64,000 bases of DNA from Kryptolebias marmoratus. Taxonomy: Eukaryota; Chordata; Actinopteri; Cyprinodontiformes; Rivulidae. Positions 39,401 to 53,768 of this stretch are shown in pieces. The stretch's first letter is position 1; the number at the start of each line of letters is the position of its first letter. Where the stretch lies: contig NC_051437.1 of the NCBI RefSeq assembly GCF_001649575.2, forward strand, positions 20,995,963 through 21,059,962, in the 5' to 3' direction. The notes beneath the pieces are model-generated. The model saw only the letters and a program-made list of their open reading frames with translations. It ran no database searches and was not told the origin of the DNA. A program made the position numbers and the translations under genes.

Positions 39401-42400
39401 TGTTTAATGTTAAAGGTAAGTTTTCTTAACAAGGCTCTAATTTTGAAAATTGTTTGATTAAAAGTAATTTTTTATGTCATTTTAGATACATTCAGTTTTT
39501 AATCCAGAGAACAGAAAAATTCACAATTGAATACTGAAATTGTAATGTGTATGTTTTTTAGGAATATTGTTTAGAAGCAAATCATGTTTTGTCAGTCTGT
39601 CATCTTATTGTGTTGTGCTAGAAGGTGTTCAGTTCCTGTTCCTCTTCATACAGAATGAGTAAAGCCGTGATATTAAACAACAAAAAAGGGTTTCTGAGTT
39701 GATAAAGGTCTCTGTTTTTTGTCTGTATTAGGTAATGTGTTGAAAAAAGAGAAAACTATTCTACATTAATGTGCCTTGTTGCCTTCATATTTTAACAATG
39801 ACATATCACTTTTTTTTAAATACACCCATTACCAATGATTTTGATGATGTGGTGGACTACTAGCCTTGACAGGGCTCCTTGCCCAAAGTAATCCCACCTA
39901 CAACTGTAACCTCAGCACCAGGCGTGTTAGGCGTATGATCAGTCTCTACCTTTTTGACTGCTGAGAAAATGGACAGAAAGATTTGCATTCGTCTCTGGTC
40001 CTGAACTCTCATGAAAGCTTACTGTCATAAACCCCCCATGTTACATAGACACAGTAAAGCCATTACTTCCATTTTGATATCGATGCTTTCTGCAAACTCT
40101 TACTAAGCCAGGCTGTCAAATGCAGTTCTGCCTGTTTAGTCTGAGCAGATAAATTTTACGCGGTATGCTTTGTTTGACTGTGATTGTATTGATCTTTGTT
40201 GTGTTTTATTGGTCCACAGTGGCAGCAGTGAATGAAAGAGAATATATGAGCATCTCAGTACACTGACAGCAAGAGTCAGTGCAAACCTGGCTGGCTTACC
40301 ATTAAGCTCCTCTTCCAAAACTTTCCTCACATTGTTAACACTGTCATATACAAGCAAACTACAGCAAAGTTACAAAAAAAAAGAAACACTAAGAGAGATG
40401 TAGCACCTTATTTTTACAAACATACAGCATGTCAGTTGTGAAAGACAGTGCTTGTTGCGGATATTACCTAAACTAATTTTGTGAACAAATTTGCTTTTTA
40501 ATAAATTTAGAACTTAAACCCCAAACAGGCAAAGTAATGTTACAGTAATCAAACAGACCACTAGCATACAGAAAGTGACACATGTGGTAGCAGCCAATGC
40601 TGGGTTCCAGTAAACACTTTTCTGTCTGTGGATTAATGAGAAAATAGGAGCCATGTTTGCTCTGGAAGATGCAGTCTCATAATGTGACAAGCCAGCAGAA
40701 TATTGTTCATTCAAAGTCAGGTAATAACGTGTAATCCCAAGGTTTTGAATTTCAAGGTTGTCTCTAACCGTGGTAAAAGGAGGGGGCTTATTTTATTTCA
40801 GGATGGAAATTTCCTGTTGTTGAGCTGCTTTGGCAAAGTCAAGTAGCGTAACCTCTTCTGCTGCTTTGTACCGATGTTTGTCTTTTTTATAATACCCCCT
40901 TGGCCTTGAGCAGTTTTCCAAGATGCTTAACTTTTTCACCTTCAGCGCAGTCTAATACTGATTTGTATTACATAAAGTAATCAGTCTATCTGCTTAGTTA
41001 TTATACAGCTAATCCAAATGTTACTATGAGACAGAAAAAAAAGGTTTTATTCTGCACTCAAAAAAAGGAGGGGAGTGGGGATTAGAATGATTTTCTGTTC
41101 ATCATTTCATTTTACTCCCCTGTTTTATTGTCTTACAACATATGCTTAGGGATTTCTGACTTACAGGAAAAGAGATTTTGTTCTTTTCTTTCTTCATTTC
41201 AAATGTGAAGTTCATTTTTTTTTTTTAGATTTTGTCTTTTCTAAATTCTCTGGTTTACTTCTCATGCTTTTTTTAACCTCTGTCTTAGAATTTTTTTGTG
41301 TTTAAAGGTTAGCAAGTAGCTAAACTAACTTTAGTTCCTTTCTATCTTTCTACCTCCATCTCAGACACGATTATAACCTTTAAACCTTGGAAAATCATCC
41401 AAGCTATGGTGAATCAAATAAGATTATGAGACTTTCATATTGTGCAGCTGAATCTGTCTCGGTTTGAGGCATGTCTCAGTTTGTCTTTTTTTTTTCTTCT
41501 CACTTTTGTTCCCAGAAGGCTCTGCATTGCCCAAACTTGCCCTTACCCACAACTCTGGAATTTGGGTCACCCGCTGAGGCGATGACAGGATTGTTTCAGG
41601 TCAACCATGGTGATTTGACCTCTTATCAGAAAATTGCACACTAGCTTGACTAAGCCAGCTTGATTTCACCTCAGAGCCTGCATCTTTAGTGATGCTTTGA
41701 TCTGTGGCTGATTAAAATGGTAGGCTGATGCAACAAAACAAGGCATCAAACTCAGATTTTTGCTGTCCTGATCACTGAGGTGATGCTTGCCTATGAAAAC
41801 CAGTCAGTAAATGAAGGACTATTTGATTTTTTTTTCCTTTTCTTTTTGGTGTAAAAATTGTCACATGTGCAGTTGCTCTGCTTCTTCTTAAAAACTGTCT
41901 TGTTTCCTTTGTTGGAGAAACTAAAAGCAAAATGTGAGAGATATTTGTTGAAGACTTGGTGTGGAAGGCAGTGAACTTAATGCATTTCTTCAAGGAAAAC
42001 TTGTTTAATTATTCTTTATATTGAACCATTATGTAAAAAAATTAAAAAGTAAAAAAATAAAAAGAAAGAAACTCTTGTGATATAACATCTCTCATAAAGA
42101 TGTTCCAGCCAAGACAGACAGCATTTTCACAAAAATAAATAAGAAAATAGTACAACTCATATAAGCAAAAGCTGTTCTCATTAAAGCGATTGCAAAAAAT
42201 GGTAATACTAAATTGTTAAATTTCAATCAGTAAGACGAGCTCTTTAAGATTCAGGTGCTTTTAGAATTTATTCTAATAGTGGGGTGGGGGCAGCACATTT
42301 AAATTTCTTTTCTCAAACTAAAAGAAACCATTCCTGTGAACAGATGCAATAATGCTGTATGTTGCTGTCCTCTGAGATTTTAAATGTGGTGTCTTCAGAG

Positions 42401-45400
42401 ACACTCCTGGTCTGTTCAATAGCCAGTTTTTTCATGTTTGCTTGATCTTGTCCAGAAATTACCAAACTGTTGATTGATAAATTCAATAAACTCAGAGACA
42501 GAGGTGATATTATGGACAGTATTCCTACATTCAGACACCCTGAAGCACCTTCCAGAAGACAAAAGTTAATGGTCTTTGTGGCTTAAATTCAGGATTTTTT
42601 TATTAGCCAGTCTGAGAGAGCTCTTAAAATGAATGTCAAATAAAAACCAGAATGAAACAGTAACCCACTAACTTAAATAAGACACTGTGGAGCACAAGAC
42701 TCCTTTTTTTCAGTTAAGCTGACAGTCCAGTGAACAAAAATGACAAACCAATTTGGCTTTGTATGGTTGAGTAGCAGAACACAGTGAGTTTTACCTTACC
42801 CATTATGAAATAACTTGAGCCTCCAATGAAGCACATCCTCTGCTGCACCTTACCATAAAGCCCACATGGTGGGTTTAAGTGCACCATCCACTTACACATC
42901 AACAAACACTGCTCACTGGGGGATTAAAACCACCTGGATTTATGTAAGCAAATAGATAATAGCCTCTCATTTTGAAAGTACTGCTAACATGTTTCATCCG
43001 GCAACAAATTCTTGAACCCTACAATGATACAGTGAACTACTTTTTATTCCTTAAATGTCCATGTGAGATGGCTGTTTAAGGAACAATTCTTCAGCAATGG
43101 CAGGATTTGTCAGAATCACAATGTGACAGAGGAGTTTAAGGAGCTTGAGACGTCATTTGTTTTACTGATGGATCAGTGACTGCAGTGTTTAGACCTTGTT
43201 TTTTTTTTTAAGAGAAATCTTTGCATATACGCCAAAGCAGACTGCAAACTGACTGGTCCTTCATCAAAAAAGGTTTTAGTCTAAATGTTACTGCAAGCTT
43301 GGATAAAAATGATTGTTTTGACCCGATGGGCTTACTTAAAGAATTCCATGGATGTATGTGCTGTACCCACCAAGGAAGGTGGTCCAACAACATTTCAGAC
43401 TGTGTAATCTTTTTGAGCCTTGGCAGTGTAGTTAAAAACTACTGTACTCATTTAGGCATAGCTATGTATATTGAGTAACTCCAAAAATGAGCTTTCTGTT
43501 GTTTTTCTTAATATTTGATGACATTATTGTTTGGCACTGCTTGATGGGTAAAGAAGGTAAACAGAAGGGGTGTGGCATCCTTCTAGGGCTCAGCAACTAG
43601 ATGTCATCACAGCTTGTGACTCAGAGGAAACTACAGAAAACTATCGTGACTTAAAAAAAAACAACAAAAAAAACAATATTTCACATTTAGAGGAAAAGTT
43701 TTATTCTAAAGAAGAAAGACACTGCAAGAATAAAACCTGGTCGATGTTGTTCTTGCTTTTTTCTACCATAAAGTATTTATGAACATAATGTAATTACTCC
43801 CACTGCCTGAGGAGGAAGATAGTAGTTCTGCATATTTAAAACAGAAAACGTGCCTTTGCTTTAAAAGACAGTTGTGTGCTAATTACTTACTTTAAACATC
43901 CTACAAAGCTAAATAAAGACTGTGAACACTTGAAGCCTGTTTAACACCAGTATGTTACTGTGAGCAAAGCAGCATGCTGATATTACCATTAATTTCAAAT
44001 TGCTCCCATATAGAATATTTTTTGTGCTTGATTTTTACCACTGATGAGTGTATATTTGTGGGATACTGTTCATATCTAAAGCCTCTATTTTCTTTCAAAA
44101 TACCTTCTTGTATTTTTTTTTAGTAACTCTACCGAAAATCTTAGTTTTGGTTGGTAAAAGTAATGATCTGAAGTCTTTCTGTCGAAAATACTGTTCCATT
44201 CAACAGCTTTAGGAAAATTAGAAATGGATGGCGTTTTGTTTGATGTTTGCTGCTTCTACAATTTCATTGAAAACCTTGTACGTCCTTTGGCAAGAAAGCA
44301 ACCCATCGTCTGTGATGTCGGAGGGCTTAAAAGATCCCACACCTTTAAATGCCTTTGTAATAATTTCATTTTCACATGCAACATTTAGTACTTTGGTCTC
44401 TGAACCACCTGTCCTCAGACGCCCTTGTCTGTTCCTTGTTTTCTAAGAAGGTGAAAAGCATTAGTCTAATAAGAATCTGCATACAAATAACATTTGACAA
44501 ATTCTGTCATGGCTTTGTTAAAACTCCCCAAGAGGGCAAACCTGTCATTTACTTCTCAAAATCAATAGGATGGTGATGGGGCTTAGGAGCTGGAAGGTCT
44601 ATTTTGTCTGTAAATCTCTGAGCACTCTTATGAATTAGTGCCAGGGCATTTGTATCACATCTACCGAGATGTGCTCATGTTATTTATAGTAGATGGTGGA
44701 ATCATTACCCAGTGCAGGATTGTGTCACTTTAGATCACTGATATAAGTGTTGTGATACACTTTATTATCTGCTGCAAATGTAGCTGGGGGAGAAGACTGC
44801 TGAAAATTTTAAATTGGCGCATTTTATTTGATTTAGGCTAATTGCAGCTTTGCATGACTTCAGGGGGAACGAGGCACAAATAGAAGAGTGCTCTAATTGA
44901 TGTGGTCACCTGTCTGACATGAACATGAAGCTCCTTTCTGTTTAGAGAGTGCAAACATAACCAAAATTATAAAATGGAGATAGACAAATAAAGTGATAAC
45001 AAGAAATAGAAGTTATTAAAAATGTGAAACAAGTTAACACTTTAACATCTTCAATAGAAGATTTGAGTTTTTATTTTAAACTGAGATATTAACAAGAATT
45101 TTTAAATTGTTAGAATAAATAAAAGCCTATTCTACTCCATACAATAAACATGATATATTTTACAGCATGAATGACTAAATCTGGATTTTCTTTTGCTGTT
45201 TTAGAGACAGCAAAAACAAAACCTTTATGTAACCAGTACACTTTTGTTGCAGCTTTGCATGAAAGTTTTTATTGGTTTCAATCAACACAAAAAATAATTA
45301 TTCATTTAATTATTTGAAATGAAAAGAATGTGTCAACATTTTTTTCTTAACCTAATCAGATTCTCTGCCAATAAAAATAAACATTTTTTCCTAAAAGGTG

Positions 45401-48400
45401 CCTGAAGTTTTCTTTGTTTCAGAACCATTATACAAAGTTTTATGCTTTATTACACTGTTATATATGTTAAGTCTGGGACATGAGTTTTATTAGTAGAAAC
45501 GTAATAAAATCTACTTCCATAAATTTAAAGTCTCAGAATACCTTGTGGAATGCCTCTGAGATCCCTAAATAGGGAACAGTAATAGTGTATAATTATCTGC
45601 AGAAGAAACCTTTCTGTGCAGCACAAAAGAAGCACAAAAGCTTCACTGAAAAAGTAATAATTTTTCTGTATGAAGATCATGAACACAGAAAAAAGAAATT
45701 CTTGGCTTAGCCCGCTCTAAATCACCTTTTAAACTGGCATCAAAGCCTTTCATTAATCCGCAGCTTTAAAGTAAAAGCCACTGTTCGGCTCTGTTATGCT
45801 ACTTTCTGAATATTACGGCTCTTTCATTATGATTAAGTACAAAAGGCTGAAGAAAAAAAAAGAGAGAAACTTTTCCACAAACAGAATAAACTGACAGAGA
45901 ATTAAAATGCAGATAAGAAAACTTACTGCCAGAAAATGCCAACTTGTTTTGGTGAGTACCCTTGAAGTGAAGGAGGGTCCAGATTGACAGAGAGTGATTC
46001 ACTGGGGGCTGGGGGACAACTGACTTTAGAGAAGGGGAAAGAAAGACAGAAACTTGGTAAGAGAAAATAAGAGATTTAAAGAGCAAACGAGGCAAAGGGA
46101 CACTGTCATGGGGAGAACAGAGCTGAAAAGAGGAAATTTTGAACAGACATACCACAGGGCCTGAAGGAGAGATTAGGTCAGACCTTAAGCTTGTTTCCAA
46201 AACGACACTCTGCTGTTTGTGACCATTTCTGTCTTCCTTTGCTGTGCTGGAGAGCCTAAATTCTACAATACACAGCGTGCCCTTGAGGAGATGAGTCTAG
46301 GGAACAGAATATAGTGTATTTAATCAGGTTTCAGATTCAGAGATCACATGAAACATGTTAATAAGACCACATCCACAACATATGGAAGATAGAGAGGTGA
46401 AGACATGGCCTGTAGGGAGGTGGTCCTTAAGGCAGAGAAGCATTGTATTAACCTCTGGGGGCTTATTCAGGGGACATATTTAGAGTTACCAACTAGGACA
46501 CAGCTGCACTGTCTGTAGGAAGCAGACTTGTGTTACTAAAATGCCACAAAGACAAAGAGCACCAAGAGGGTGTTTTCCATAACCTTGTCCACTCATGTCC
46601 CACTGACTAACTTCAGTCTGCAGAGAGGATCAACTCTTTCTTTGTAAAACATACGCTGTTTGACCACCTTGTACTTGACAGAAGTGTCTTTACTTAAGTA
46701 AATACTTGACACACACTCTACCATCCAGTGATACGACCAGTGATGTTACTGTGGAACATCTATTATAGCTAAGTACCTACTGACATAAGCAGAGACTCTG
46801 TGTTTACTATAAGAAAAATCAAAAATAACATCAAATAAAAAGCGCATCCATTATGCCTTCCAGATTGAATCATCGTTCCCTCTTCTGGTGCAGAGAGTCG
46901 TTGTAAAGGACGCACATTATCTCTTTTACCAGCCTTTATTGAAGCAAAGCTGAAGATGTCACAGACTTAGGACACCATGTATTTTATGTAGAGGGTATGT
47001 GTTGTGCATTTGGTGGAAGGTTAAACCACTTTTAGGTTTTCTCCTTGTACAGAGATGGCCTTCTGGCTCTGTTGTTCCTGTCCCAACTGATGACTGCAAA
47101 GAGAAATGCACTCTTTATCACAAATTTATAAAATATACAGAAGAACATGAAGTAAACATAGAAGCACCTGAGCTTCTACAGGAAGTACAGTACTCTGTCA
47201 TCGTAAAAATAAAATATTAAAAACAGTATGGCATTTAGTCTGTTGTAACACTCAGGATCTGTATTCCTCCACCATCACTTCTTCTTATCTCATTATGGGA
47301 ACAATGTTTTCATCCTCCTAAAAACAAGAATCATATCCTTTTATTTTTCTTTCTTAAAATGTTTCTCAGTGATGTGTTTACTGGTTGTGTTTTAAAGTGA
47401 TCTTTTTCTGCTTTTGTTTGGACTTTTTGAATATTTTTTGTTTGTTTCACGGTTTCAATTTTCCCCCCCCCCATTATTCACATGGCTGGCAAAAATAAAG
47501 GTTTTATTTGACCTCAAAAAGCATTTTAAGTTGCCAGAATATTGCGGTTTTACTCAATGTTTTGGTTGTTCAAGCATAGAACTTCATGTTTATATTTAAA
47601 GGTGTGTTCAATTTAAATGGTAAAAATAGCTGTGACTGTTTCTACAGGTACAATTAATTCATGTATGTATTGTACATGAGCTTTTATTCTTAAGATGTGT
47701 ATAGTTTAAAATGGCACAAAGGTGTTTATGTTGGTTTTGAATTCTGTTCAGAGCTTTAAGCCTCTTAGTTTGGTGAGCATAGGCCACTGCTCATCTCCTG
47801 CAAATACTTTTCATTCAGAGAAGCAGAATGGTGCCTTCATGCTTTAGAGGTGCTTCAAATCAGCAGGGAGACTGCTGAGAACAGAGGGAAAGAAAGATGC
47901 AGCCAAACACAGAGATTCTCGGAAGAAAGCCTGCACTGAAGTGACTTAGAGCTGTTTATATTGTATCACTTTTCAAATCAAACAAGTTATTTTTAAATTT
48001 AACTTTCCCCAATTTTACTGTAGAGATTTTAACTGCATGCAAAATGCATTAAATAAATTTGAAGTCAGTGATTTCTTTTTTCTTTTATGGAAAGCCAACA
48101 GCTCTACAGTGACAGTTGCAAATAGCATGAAAACAAGTCAAGAAAGGCAGTTACTTGACAGGGTCATAAAACCTGCCAGGGTCAGGGTTCAGAGACCACA
48201 ACCCCGCCTATCTATCTTCCTCTGTTGTTTAAACAAAACAAAGTGTTTTGGTCGGTGACAGAAAGACGTGTTAACACCCAGCAACTGCTGCACTTCTAGA
48301 TTCCCTCTGCTTTTCTGCTCCATGGCAATAAATTGTAATTAAATCACCAAAATTGCTGTCTACAAGCTGTAAATGTATGCAGACAATATATGAAAAATAT

Positions 48401-50606
48401 TACATAAAAGAACGGAAAATGTTTAGAATGATAATCGAAAAATAGTTTTTATCTTAGTTTTAGTTTGTGTTCAAAATGTTCTTTTTTTCATTTCCTGGTA
48501 TGTGAAGTTATTCTGCTTTCATCTAAGAATCCAGATACTGTATTGTTACACCAGCATGAATTTTATGGTCTTTTTTTTTTTAAATTAACCCTTTTTTAAT
48601 TCACAACTTCTCTCCTGGTGACAGATCTTTGAAGACATGAGTCTGTCACAAAAAGAGAGCTTTGTGTCATTACTTAAATTAGATAACAAAGTGTGTCCTA
48701 CCCTTCAAAGATGAACAAGTCTACTGTTTTTATACACATATTACCCTAACAATGGATAAAAACACTCATTTTGGGGTAAACTTAACAAAATGATTGTTTT
48801 TAACAACACGTTTTTTTATGTTCTGGATCACATAATAAGTTCATGTTGTTACAACTTAATCTGTTGTCTTGAGTCCTGGATGCGATGAATGGTTTTCCTG
48901 ATTTCGGTAAGACATGTTTAAAGTCTTGTCATACAGTCATACAGCTGTATGTATCCAAGCATGTTGTGTCTGTTTGTAACTTGAGACTTTTAGTAAGCTT
49001 TTACATTGTTTGTATTTTTATGATTCTCGTGTCTGATAAAAGCACACATCGTTTTGAAGTATTAGTTACATCCTTATGTTACTCTTATTAGCAGTGTTAT
49101 AGACATTTACCATTTAAAATGGAGATAATATTACCTTCAAGCATTAAGCTTGTTTTGTATCATCACAGACATGGAAAAAAACCTTGATTTTTGGTCTGAG
49201 AATGTCTTTTTCTGATGGCAGCACATTAAACCAAAGGTCTGAACTCTGAAGCCGTTACCAGCTTTAAAAAGGAAGATTTGGATTTAAAACTAGCTTCTGC
49301 GTATTTCGCATACATTTCCCCTCTGGATGTCACTGCTCTGACACTGTGATATATGCATGATGCTTTTTAAGGATCATATGAAGGCTGTAGATGTTTCAGG
49401 GTTTAGGGGTTAATGCTCGGGCCTGTTGTACATTCATCCTTCTTGAAAGAAAGGTTTTACAGTCGCTGAGTTTTCCACTCTGTTCTCTCATGGCACATTG
49501 ACTAATGTGACCACTCTAGTCTCTTAGGATCTTGTTAGCTGCAGACCTGCAGTGACCCAGACACCCTCATTGTTCCCCTGAAAGCTGCAAGAGTTGCAGA
49601 CTTTTAAAAAAAAAAATGGACTTAATTTTTAGGGAACAATCCATTAGCCTCTGTTTTTTGCACATGCATGCACTGTGGAGGACAAATTAATATGGATGTG
49701 AATGACCTGAGAGAATTTTATTGCTTGTGACTGATGAACATGTCTGAAGTAGTATGCTTAGAATTTAGTGTTATGTTTGACGAACCTGTTGAGTAATTGG
49801 CTCTCCAGATAATTCTTTCCCAAGCAATATTGTTTCAGCATGACACTAAACATGTTTACAGATATGGAAAATGCTGCTCAAACATAGATGCTGATTAGTA
49901 CTGACTGTTGTTCATCCCAAAAAGCCCCCCATTGAGTTTTCCACAGATCAAATCTCCTGCATCCCTCCCAATCCCCCCCTTTCCCTCATTGGTCGATCAA
50001 TAAAACTCTGAAATCCAGCTGCGTGGTTTCTACCGCAGTGCTGCTGCTCTTGAGTGCTTTAGTGATGTTTAAAAAACAAAAAAAACATGGATGTCACATG
50101 AGCATCTGGAGATGCTGCAAGGTTATGTCTGAATTTAAAAGAGGTTTTGGGTCATTCTTAGTGTTTATGGGGACAACATATTAGACAAACATATTCAACA
50201 AGACAGCAAAGACACTAATTGTTCCAGTTCAACAGAACAGTTTTTTATATGTGGCCCAAATCAATTGAAATGGGCATTTTTTTAATAACTTAATGTCAAA
50301 CGTGTCCACTTGCAGCAGAATTTAGGCAAAAGAAGATTTAAGAAACATTTTTTTATTTTGTCATTTATTGATCTGTTGTCCATTCAGTGTCTCCACTTCA
50401 TCTTTGTTGTCATAAATATGTGTAAACAAATGTTCTCACCTTATCCTTAGATTTGATTGTTAAACTATTAACAACACCTCAACGTTTAAGACTTCTGTCC
50501 AAACCTGTTTAATTTTAAGAAAGCATACAGTACACCTTAACACATGGAAGAGATTGCACTCTAGTCATACAATGTCAAGGTTTTATTTAAATAAAATTGC
50601 ATGAGA

Positions 50607-50644
50607 CCCCCCNCCCCCCCCCCCCCCAAAAAAAAAAAAAAAAA
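50607..50644. repeat. Poly-C / poly-A tract with ambiguous base
   Basis: A C run of about 21 positions (50607-50627), with N at 50613, is followed by about 17 A. It contains the only ambiguous base seen in the window. Homopolymer lengths here are unreliable. Confidence 0.9.
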
Positions 50645-53600
50645 GAGTTATGATATGAAAAACTTTTAAATGAGAAGTTAAAAAGTTTTTTTTTTAGTGT
50701 TGCGGTTTATTGCATTTTTGGCACAAATGACTTCATTGTAATTGTTAGATGTCTTCTGACTCAGAGAAAGCGAATAATCACTCCTGTTTTTAATCACCTC
50801 CCTGCACTTCCTCCTCAGACATCTATCCACCTCCACAAGTGTCTGGGAGTTGTCTAATCCTTCCTCGGTTATCTGCAGATGGCTGTTAAAACGCTCCACT
50901 GGAGCAGCAGGGGTTAAGTGGCTTGTTGAGGCGAGCCTCAGCTGCAGCTGATGAAGGAGGAACTGTCTCTGTTCCACTTTTCCCAAATGGATCCAGTATC
51001 TGAACCCTTTTTTTTCTGCAGGCATTTCAACTCACTGCATAAAAAATCTTAAACTAGAAGGTTACAGACATCTTAAGTAAGTATGTTTTTTTTCTCCTTT
51101 TGTTCAAGCTTGGTAGTATGAATATGAGTTCACTGTTACCACCAAGATACTACTAATAAACTAACTTGTATGTGCAAAATTATGCTTATTGATCTAATCC
51201 AATGGAACATCCACTTTTCTTTAGATTTGCAGCTAAATGTACCTTCACAAACCAAAAATATATGCTCACAATTTATCCCATATAAATTATACATTTAGGT
51301 GATTTTTCTTGAGGTATAACATCTCACTAGAGTTTGAAGTGTGACTGTTGACTGGCCTTGAAGATGTGGTAAATAATGTTTGTAGTTTGTTTCTCAGGGT
51401 TAGACACTGTGTAAGTAGTGCAGTCATGACCGCCGGTATGTTCTGTGAGCTTCATTGAACAACAGTATCCTGTTTGATTTGGTTGTGGCTCTCTGGTGGA
51501 GCTGTCTGGTGGAGGAGTGTGCCTCTTCCTTCTTCAGACCAATTTGATGAGCGACTTGAATGCATCCATCCTTGCGCACAGATTTGTCTCTGGGCTGCCG
51601 GTTCCCAATAACTTGATTTGCACTGTGTTAGGTTTGTTCAGTGTGAAGCACTGTTGTCTCAGGCTTTGGCTGCACAAACACTTAAGAGTTTACTTTCACC
51701 TTATTCAAAGTGCTTGTCTCAAAACCTTGAGGCAAACTGAAGTCTGGTGTTGAAACTTTATATGTTTTGTGTGCTCTTTGTTGATTTGTAAAACTGACAC
51801 AAACTAGCTGGAACAGAAAATATTGCCTGCCACCTTTCAAACTAAGATATTCTTATTCAGGTGATCTATTGGAGTATGAGCTGGGAATGACTCTTAGCCA
51901 CTACCACACCAAATCTCTGCTCAATAACTGAGGAATTGTGTAAATTATAGTATTTTTTATTTTATTTTCTAAGGTTGACTACTTGTGGTGGCCATCTTGA
52001 ATTGGGTTTACTACCAAAGTTAATTGTAGATGCATATTTGATTATTATTTTATGAAAGCTTCAACTAAAATCTGTCCACTGGTTCGTGAGATATTTTGTT
52101 TACAGACAGATAAACACACACAGACGCAGGCAAATGCATTATTGTTCATTCTGGATGGCTTTCTGACACCTCTGTGTGAACATTGTAAGCGCAAACAGAC
52201 CATCATCCAACAGCGGCGTATGAATGTGAACATCCTACTGCTCTGCAGAGATTAATGAAAAGATGCTCATATATGAATCTGATCAGAAGCCTGAGTAATC
52301 TGAATATCAACAAATTATATTTAGTCTCTCAGTACAATAGGACAGTCCCTGAAAAACTAATCACAATTTCAACAAAAGACAGTAATTTAACCAAACTCAT
52401 ATCACACTAAGCCCATAAGGCATCTTTTTTTTTTATTTTAATGTTCTGATTGTCCTAAACCTCAAATATAGAGACATATTCTAACCAGCGCTCCTTTCTG
52501 AGACCACAGCAAGTTTGAGACAAATGTGCTAATTATATTTTCAGTTTGGTTTTCACAGACACCCTTCAGATATGGAGCTTAGTTTACGCCCAGTTCAAGC
52601 TGTTTAAACTGATACAGCTAATAATTAATCCATCCGTTATCACCTGAGAAGGCCACATACGGCACAGAAACAGAATAATCACATTGTTTCACACCAGGAT
52701 CTCTGGGATGAATACACTTATATAAATCTTTGAAAATCACATCTTAAATTATACATTCATCATCAAAGTTAAATCTTCACAGAATCACATACTGAACAGA
52801 TAAACACACCTCTATTCCTACACACTTTGTTCTGTCCTCTGCTCCTCATCTATTTCTTCTCCGTTTTTACACGTTGCCTTATATTTGTGAATATTTGTAC
52901 CTGCTTACATGCAGTGTTGCCGCACATCTTTAACAAGGCACACGTTCCATCTGCGCAGACACTCAAACACACCGAGGCACAATAATCCTTGAACTGACTG
53001 ACTCCTGTGTGGTCTTTAACAGCTTTAATTAGCAAGAAAAGTACAATTCATGAGTGAATTCCACCGTTTCGTATCGACAAAATGCATCATTCGCAGCAAG
53101 GTTGAATTTAGACCTATCCTTTGTGATTACTTTGTCTGTTTCTTCTTGTTCAAATTGTTTAATGATTTTTGCTTTTGATGCCGTTTTATTTTCCTCTCAC
53201 CTTTGGAACTACGAACATTATAGAAATGTACAAATTGTTGCCAACTTGTGGTTCATAACTCTATGATTTTAGATAAATAAATTTTATATAAATACAGTAG
53301 ATTACTCATCACATATAGTAGTCAAGCTAAAATTACAAACATAGTTGCTACAAATACTTATTGAGTTTATCTCAAAAACTAAAAAATGAAATTATACTAT
53401 AACTAAAATGTATTATGGTCTTGTTTGCTAAATTGCCATGCTAAAAGGTAAATTTCACTACAGATCATTTAAATTTCACAAATTCATCAAATCTAAATGA
53501 CATTGTTTTGCAACTATTGACAACTAGTTTATGAACGACATTCATGAAAGCACCCCCAAAAGTGTACTCCAGTGGATTAAATCATAAATGTGGGGACAAG

Positions 53601-53663
53601 GTGGGAACAAAGTGGGCTGAGGTGGTACGATGTGGGCAGAGGTGGGCTTCAGAATAAAGTGCC

Positions 53664-53700
53664 TTAACCCTCCTGTTACAAGGGCTTCTCTGTCTCTCTT

Positions 53701-53748
<48 letters not shown>

Positions 53749-53768
53749 GAGGGCTTCAGGAGGGTTAA
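53664..53768. mobile_element. Short TTAA MITE interrupted by TC microsatellite
   Basis: TTAACCCTCCTG at 53664-53675 and CAGGAGGGTTAA at 53757-53768 are exact inverted repeats, and both include TTAA. The ends agree with a small fish MITE I recall (TTAACCCTCCTGTT...). Almost the whole interior is now a TC repeat, so the element is about 105 bp. The piece AGGGCTTC occurs next to both ends in direct orientation. Confidence 0.7.
53703..53745. repeat. (TC)n microsatellite
   Basis: A pure TC run of 43 bases lies inside the short MITE. Translations through it give Leu-Ser or Glu-Arg repeats and are not genes. Confidence 0.95.

Noticed and set aside
45799..46200. 133-codon minus-strand open frame rich in Ser, Leu and Phe
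   Set aside because: It is antisense to a purine-rich stretch, which produces long spurious frames of exactly this composition.
50678..51025. 115-codon minus-strand open frame, charged and Gln/Leu rich
   Set aside because: It looked protein-like, but I recognise no family, see no splice context, and it ends in a low-complexity T/A tract. A homology search would be decisive.
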